From assembly GCA_964587655.1 (NCBI GenBank), contig CAZPMT010000076.1, forward strand, positions 1 through 26,226: a stretch of 26,226 bases of DNA, given 5' to 3'. This DNA comes from CAZPMT01 sp964587655. Lineage in GTDB: Bacteria > Hydrogenedentota > Hydrogenedentia > Hydrogenedentales > SLHB01. Shown one piece after another: positions 23,011-26,226 of this stretch. The position numbers and the translations under genes are program-made. A model generated the notes under the pieces. That model had not been told where the DNA came from. It saw only the letters and a list, made by a program, of their open reading frames with translations, and did not search any database. The number at the start of each line of letters is the position of its first letter. The first letter of the stretch is position 1.

Positions 23011-23865
23011 ATGAAGCGCCATATCGGATTCTGTTGGATTCCCGCCGTCCTAATCCTTATCTTTACCGGCTCGCCGGCCCGCGCGCAAAGCAGCGAGGTC
23101 CAAGTTGTCGAGGCCCCATCGCTATCGGATGCCGAGCCTCTTCCCGACGCGCAAGGAACGGCGGAGCCAACCTTGCGCGATGTGATGGGAGAACTGTCGC
23201 GGTTGCGCGAGGAAGTGGTGCGCCTGCAAGAGCTGCTCGACGCGCACCTGTCGAGCGACGCGGCGGACCTTCATGCGGAGAACGAGCGTCTCCGGCGCGA
23301 GGTGCGAGACCTGTCCATTCGAAAGGGCCGTGGCCTGCCCATGCCGGACAAAGAACTGTTAAGAGGTCTTTCGGAACCGGAGCCAACTCCGCCCCGCGAA
23401 CAGCCCGACGAGTTCGGGTCTCGCGAGGAACCGGCCCAGCCCGTGGAAAAATCGCCGGATGCGGCGGAACCTTCCGCGTCCGCGAACCCGCCGCCGCCCG
23501 CGGAGTTCAAGCATGAAATCCTGGAAGAGTGGGGCCGCACGCCGACGGAGGCCGCGAAGAGCATCCCGAAGGTCGGCTCGTTGAAGGGCATGATCTGCGT
23601 CGTGCCGCCGGGAAGCCTGGACGACGATCTGATCGCGCTGGCGCGGAAACTACACAAGGAATTCGAGATGTACGACAACATTAACATCGAGGTGTTCGAT
23701 GATGCCGCCGCCGCTCGCGCGTTCAAAGACAACAAGATCTCCCCGGCCGCACCGTCGCCCGCCGACCACCGCGTCCTCAGCGTCTCCAAACACATGGCGT
23801 CCGGACGCGACGCGATCCTCCTCATAAAAGGAAAGCAGGTCATCGAAGTGCCCCCGCAAGAATGA
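23011..23865 (+). CDS. Exported coiled-coil protein, unknown function
   Basis: The 284-residue protein has a signal peptide (FCWIPAVLILIFTGSPARA). A leucine-heptad coiled coil follows (about 54-103: VMGELSRLREEVVRLQELLDAHL ... HAENERLRREVRDL, two stretches), then a Pro/Glu-rich linker (about 110-165) and a compact C-terminal domain (about 170-283). That domain contains MICVVPPGSLDDDLIALARKL, EMYDNINIEVFDDAAAARAF and DAILLIKGKQVIEV. The C-terminal domain looks alpha/beta and might bind a ligand, but I do not recognise it. I chose the ATG at 23011 because GGAGGA lies about 10 bases upstream and a signal peptide follows directly; the frame to 22897 is an untranslated-looking leader. It converges on the phosphodiesterase gene 28 bases away. 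Confidence 0.8.
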   Translation: MKRHIGFCWIPAVLILIFTGSPARAQSSEVQVVEAPSLSDAEPLPDAQGTAEPTLRDVMGELSRLREEVVRLQELLDAHLSSDAADLHAENERLRREVRDLSIRKGRGLPMPDKELLRGLSEPEPTPPREQPDEFGSREEPAQPVEKSPDAAEPSASANPPPPAEFKHEILEEWGRTPTEAAKSIPKVGSLKGMICVVPPGSLDDDLIALARKLHKEFEMYDNINIEVFDDAAAARAFKDNKISPAAPSPADHRVLSVSKHMASGRDAILLIKGKQVIEVPPQE

Positions 23866-23893
23866 CCTGTCGCACCTTTCCGGCATGGGGATG

Positions 23894-24406
23894 TTACCCG
23901 AGGCGATCTCGAGGAAAGCTGGCTTCGGACCGCACCTCATGCGAAGCCATTTCGTGGATGGCGGCCCGCACGTATTGCGCTGTGATCTCGACGACGGCAT
24001 AGGAAGCGCGCTGGCTGCGGCATACCAGCGACTTGAGATGTCCCGGGTTGACGTACAGGGAACGTCCGAGCAAGACGATCTGCGCCGCGTGGGTGTGACC
24101 CGTCAGGATCACGGCAGCCGCGCGCTCGGTGTGACGCAGGTCCTTGTCGACATGGGCGCACGCGACGTCAACGCCGTCAAACGCCTCGATCAACCGCTTC
24201 GGTATCCGGCTGTCCTGGTACTCGGGGCACCATAGTCCCGGGACTCGCCGGACGGCGTACCCGGAGGAAATCAGCTCCTCCGCATCCCGATAGTCGTCCC
24301 CAAGGTGAAAAAGGGTCTCGGCGTGGAAACGGCTGGCCATCGTATCCGCCGCCTCACGCATGAGACGCGAATTCCCGTGAGTATCGCTCATTACGCCAAG
24401 CACCAT
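23894..24406 (-). CDS. YfcE/MJ0936-type metallophosphoesterase
   Basis: The 170-residue calcineurin-like phosphoesterase has metal ligands D8 and H10 (MSDTHGN), D37 (LGDD), H85 (ACAHVD), and H104 and H106 (LTGHTH), followed by the usual LYVNPGH strand. The Asn that normally bridges the metals (GNxD/GNCD) is not present where expected: the stretch reads VPGLWCPEY (55-63). The usual second HG motif is AHVDK. It may be a variant phosphodiesterase with altered activity. I chose the ATG at 24406 because homologues start near MKIGVISDTHG; an ATG at 24424 with AGG upstream is a close alternative. The frame running to 24547 crosses a repeat array and is not credible. Confidence 0.85.
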   Translation of the reverse strand: MVLGVMSDTHGNSRLMREAADTMASRFHAETLFHLGDDYRDAEELISSGYAVRRVPGLWCPEYQDSRIPKRLIEAFDGVDVACAHVDKDLRHTERAAAVILTGHTHAAQIVLLGRSLYVNPGHLKSLVCRSQRASYAVVEITAQYVRAAIHEMASHEVRSEASFPRDRLG

Positions 24407-24470
24407 GGCCGCAAGTATATGCATTTGAACCTGGATTCGGCAATTGAGGCCGGTTGGGTTTGCCCAAGCA

Positions 24471-24563
24471 GTGGACGAAGTGGACGTCGTGGACAAAGTG
24501 GACGCAACCCTGCGGATGATCCTTTTCGGCGTCCACATCGTCCACAAAGTCCACGCCGTCCAC
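24471..24563. repeat. Inverted pair of 9-nt GTGGAC tandem repeats
   Basis: Four GTGGACnnn units run at exact 9-base spacing from 24471 to 24503. Four GTCCAC units at the same spacing run from 24531 to 24563 in opposite orientation. The two arrays can pair at 27 of 33 positions around a 27-base loop, and the stem extends two more bases inward. The structure lies just upstream of the phosphodiesterase gene, in its leader or promoter region. It could be a regulatory RNA stem or a dispersed intergenic element. Confidence 0.85.
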
Positions 24564-24798
24564 CATTTCGGGAAGCACCCTCAATCTTGACTGCCCAGCT
24601 TAGGGTGGACGCTATAGGCGCAACGGGCAAGCACAAAGGGCGTGAAGGCGCGCACCAGCTCCCGTATTCATGCCTCAGATCAAGCTCAGAGGGCCCGGTA
24701 TACCCGAAATCGGGTTTTCGCCCCGTCGTCCCCATAACATCATAACCGCTTGGCAATAAAACAGTTATGCGATTGCTGCTCCTCGGCATGGAAAGTGC
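24564..24798. other. Intergenic stretch without a credible gene
   Basis: Between the GTGGAC dyad and the start of the MoxR-partner gene there is no supported ORF. The only notable structure is a small palindrome at 24702-24715 (ACCCGA, AA, TCGGGT) followed by a T-run. It has no plus-strand gene upstream to terminate, so I give it no function. The divergent promoters for the phosphodiesterase and MoxR-partner genes should lie in 24407-24810, but I could not pick convincing -35/-10 pairs. Confidence 0.5.
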
Positions 24799-24810
24799 TT
24801 GCCTTGGGAC

Positions 24811-25781
24811 ATGAAGGGCTTAGTTAACATACATTTGAATCAATTTCGGGATGTGCTAGTCATTCTTGTGTGTGCGGTGGCTGCGGCGGTCGGCGGTATT
24901 AGCAATACCGTCGCCGCGGAGCCGGAGCTAAAGGTTATACCGCAGGACGGATGCGCACACCCCACAGTTTGTCAAACCACGACAAACTGTGGGCATGCAT
25001 ATCGGATCGTTTGTGAGGTAAGCTGGGCCGGAAACGCTTCGGATTACACCATCTTACCCGCGGAGGCGGATCCTGTGGATTGGGGCACGGTGGCCCTTAC
25101 GGAAGCAAAGGCCTTTGTTCGCAATGATGCGGCGGGCGCCCGTAACATCGTGTCTCAGACCATCGAGATTACCCCGGCATCGATACCGCCGAATAACACC
25201 GGGTCATTCAAAACCCCGGCGATTCGGATCGCATATTTTAACCCCGAGGCCACACCCCCAGCGGAGAGCGCCGCTCCCCCAGCGGCCGCACCTGGAACGG
25301 TCCCCCCTGTCTCGAGCGCCTCCCCCTCGCTTGGAGCAGACCCGTTCGATTTGATGGTGTGTCCGGATAGGTCTCCTATCTGGATCTCCGGTGGCCTCGG
25401 GGCCTCCCTCCTCCTCACTGCACTCGGCTGGTGGTCTGTGCGACGATTGCGCAGACCCCAGCCAACCCTCAAGAACGGGGTTCGGGATTCGGGTCTCGGG
25501 TCTCGTGAGCGCGGGGAATCAACGTCTGATGTGGTTGCGGAAGCTATTCGGCTTGCGCGCGTTCATCGTCAAGAAGGGGATTTCTACAAGTTCTACCTTG
25601 AGCTGGCGCGCGCCGCGTCCTCACTTCCCGATCCCGGCGAGCCGCCAAACCTTGCGGCTGCATTGAAGGCACGCGCCCAGGAGGTAGGCTACCGGGACGC
25701 GCGTCCGACGGATGACCAAATGGATGGAGACCTACGTGACCTGGAACGCGCCGTGGCGCGGCATAAGGAGACATTGCAGAC

Positions 25782-25785
<4 letters not shown>
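24811..25785 (+). CDS. MoxR-operon membrane protein (BatD-like layout) containing a palindromic insert
   Basis: The 324-residue protein has a signal peptide (about 14-36, ending NTVAA), an exported beta-rich domain (about 38-145) and a Pro/Ala linker (148-172). A single transmembrane helix (about 190-210: WISGGLGASLLLTALGWW) is followed by RRLRR and a cytoplasmic helical tail (240-320). This layout of exported beta domain, one helix and short helical tail resembles BatD-like partners of MoxR ATPases, but I see no decisive motif. Residues 51-61 (PTVCQTTTNCG) are encoded entirely by a 33-nt palindromic element. A heptamer repeat adds VRDSGLGSRERG near 223-235. The ATG at 24811 precedes the signal peptide; the TTG at 24799 adds four residues. 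The stop overlaps the MoxR start (ATGA). Confidence 0.82.
24961..24993. repeat. 33-nt palindromic element inside a coding region
   Basis: The arm CCCACAGTTTGTC (24961-24973), loop AAACCAC and arm GACAAACTGTGGG (24981-24993) form a perfect 13-bp stem. It begins exactly at codon 51 of the MoxR-partner gene and spans 11 whole codons. It differs from the intergenic copy at 22838-22870 by one loop base (A for G). Two Cys residues are contributed to the exported domain. Confidence 0.92.
25481..25508. repeat. Heptamer tandem repeat inside the MoxR-partner gene
   Basis: Four 7-base units follow one another: TTCGGGA, TTCGGGT, CTCGGGT, CTCGTGA. The repeat falls just after the transmembrane helix, in the likely disordered stretch between the basic RRLRR anchor and the cytoplasmic helices. 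Because the period is not a multiple of three, loss or gain of one unit would shift the frame and remove both the tail and the ATGA coupling to MoxR. Confidence 0.7.

Positions 25786-26226
<441 letters not shown>

Noticed and set aside
24407..24547. N-terminal extension of the phosphodiesterase to 24547
   Set aside because: It reads through the repeat array (Ser/Thr-rich output), while homologues begin at the SDTHG strand.
24391..24789. 132-codon minus-strand ORF in the gap before the MoxR partner
   Set aside because: It crosses the GTGGAC dyad, overlaps the phosphodiesterase start and has no RBS or family.

Overview
The window is about 60% GC and reads as one stretch of a free-living, saccharolytic Gram-negative-type bacterium. 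The gene set is typical of the Planctomycetes/Lentisphaerae/Hydrogenedentota part of the tree: Tat-exported Gfo/Idh oxidoreductases and xylose-isomerase-like TIM barrels, DUF4838 and GH127-type glycan enzymes, a dockerin-like module, and a MoxR operon. That placement is an inference from gene content. There is no rRNA or marker gene that settles it, and I saw no tRNA, CRISPR array, prophage or complete insertion sequence.

Layout. 1-3152: a dRS3-like palindrome, then on the minus strand an exported alpha/beta hydrolase and a GH127/DUF1680-type enzyme, separated by a perfect 22-bp-arm hairpin. 3273-4780: plus strand, a small three-helix membrane protein behind a textbook sigma-70 promoter, then an aldo/keto reductase. 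4790-11203: minus strand, a DUF4838 glycan protein, a charged secreted protein, RecG, and a TIM-barrel sugar isomerase. 11258-12466: a small toxin-antitoxin island (RHH protein, second antitoxin-like protein, PIN toxin, DUF4160 remnant, DUF2442). 12551-19415: minus strand, an AGE/cellobiose-epimerase family protein, two tandem M14 carboxypeptidases overlapping by ATGA, a Hyi-like isomerase and a Gfo/Idh oxidoreductase. 19579-21455: a long imperfect palindrome, then a two-gene unit with a GT2-TPR glycosyltransferase. 21650-24406: a HEAT-repeat lipoprotein with a Pro/Ala tail, an exported coiled-coil protein, and a YfcE-type phosphodiesterase. 24811-end: a membrane protein coupled by ATGA to a MoxR AAA+ ATPase that runs off the window.

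How it fits together. Glycan and sugar handling dominates: the GH127-type enzyme, DUF4838 protein, epimerase, two TIM-barrel isomerases, Gfo/Idh oxidoreductase and aldo/keto reductase could together process plant or algal polysaccharides. The secreted carboxypeptidases would add peptide breakdown. These are family-level inferences; no substrate can be read from the sequence.

Most notable. A 33-nt perfect hairpin (13-bp arms, 7-nt loop) occurs twice. One copy is intergenic. The other lies inside the MoxR-partner gene, is exactly 11 codons long and is codon-aligned, so it adds PTVCQTTTNCG to an exported protein without breaking the frame. This resembles the behaviour of Rickettsia palindromic elements. 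Three other unrelated long inverted repeats sit in intergenic gaps, so the genome appears rich in hairpin-type dispersed elements. Also of note are an alpha/beta hydrolase with Asp in the expected nucleophile-Ser position, and tandem carboxypeptidases that differ mainly in their C-terminal Ca-binding modules.
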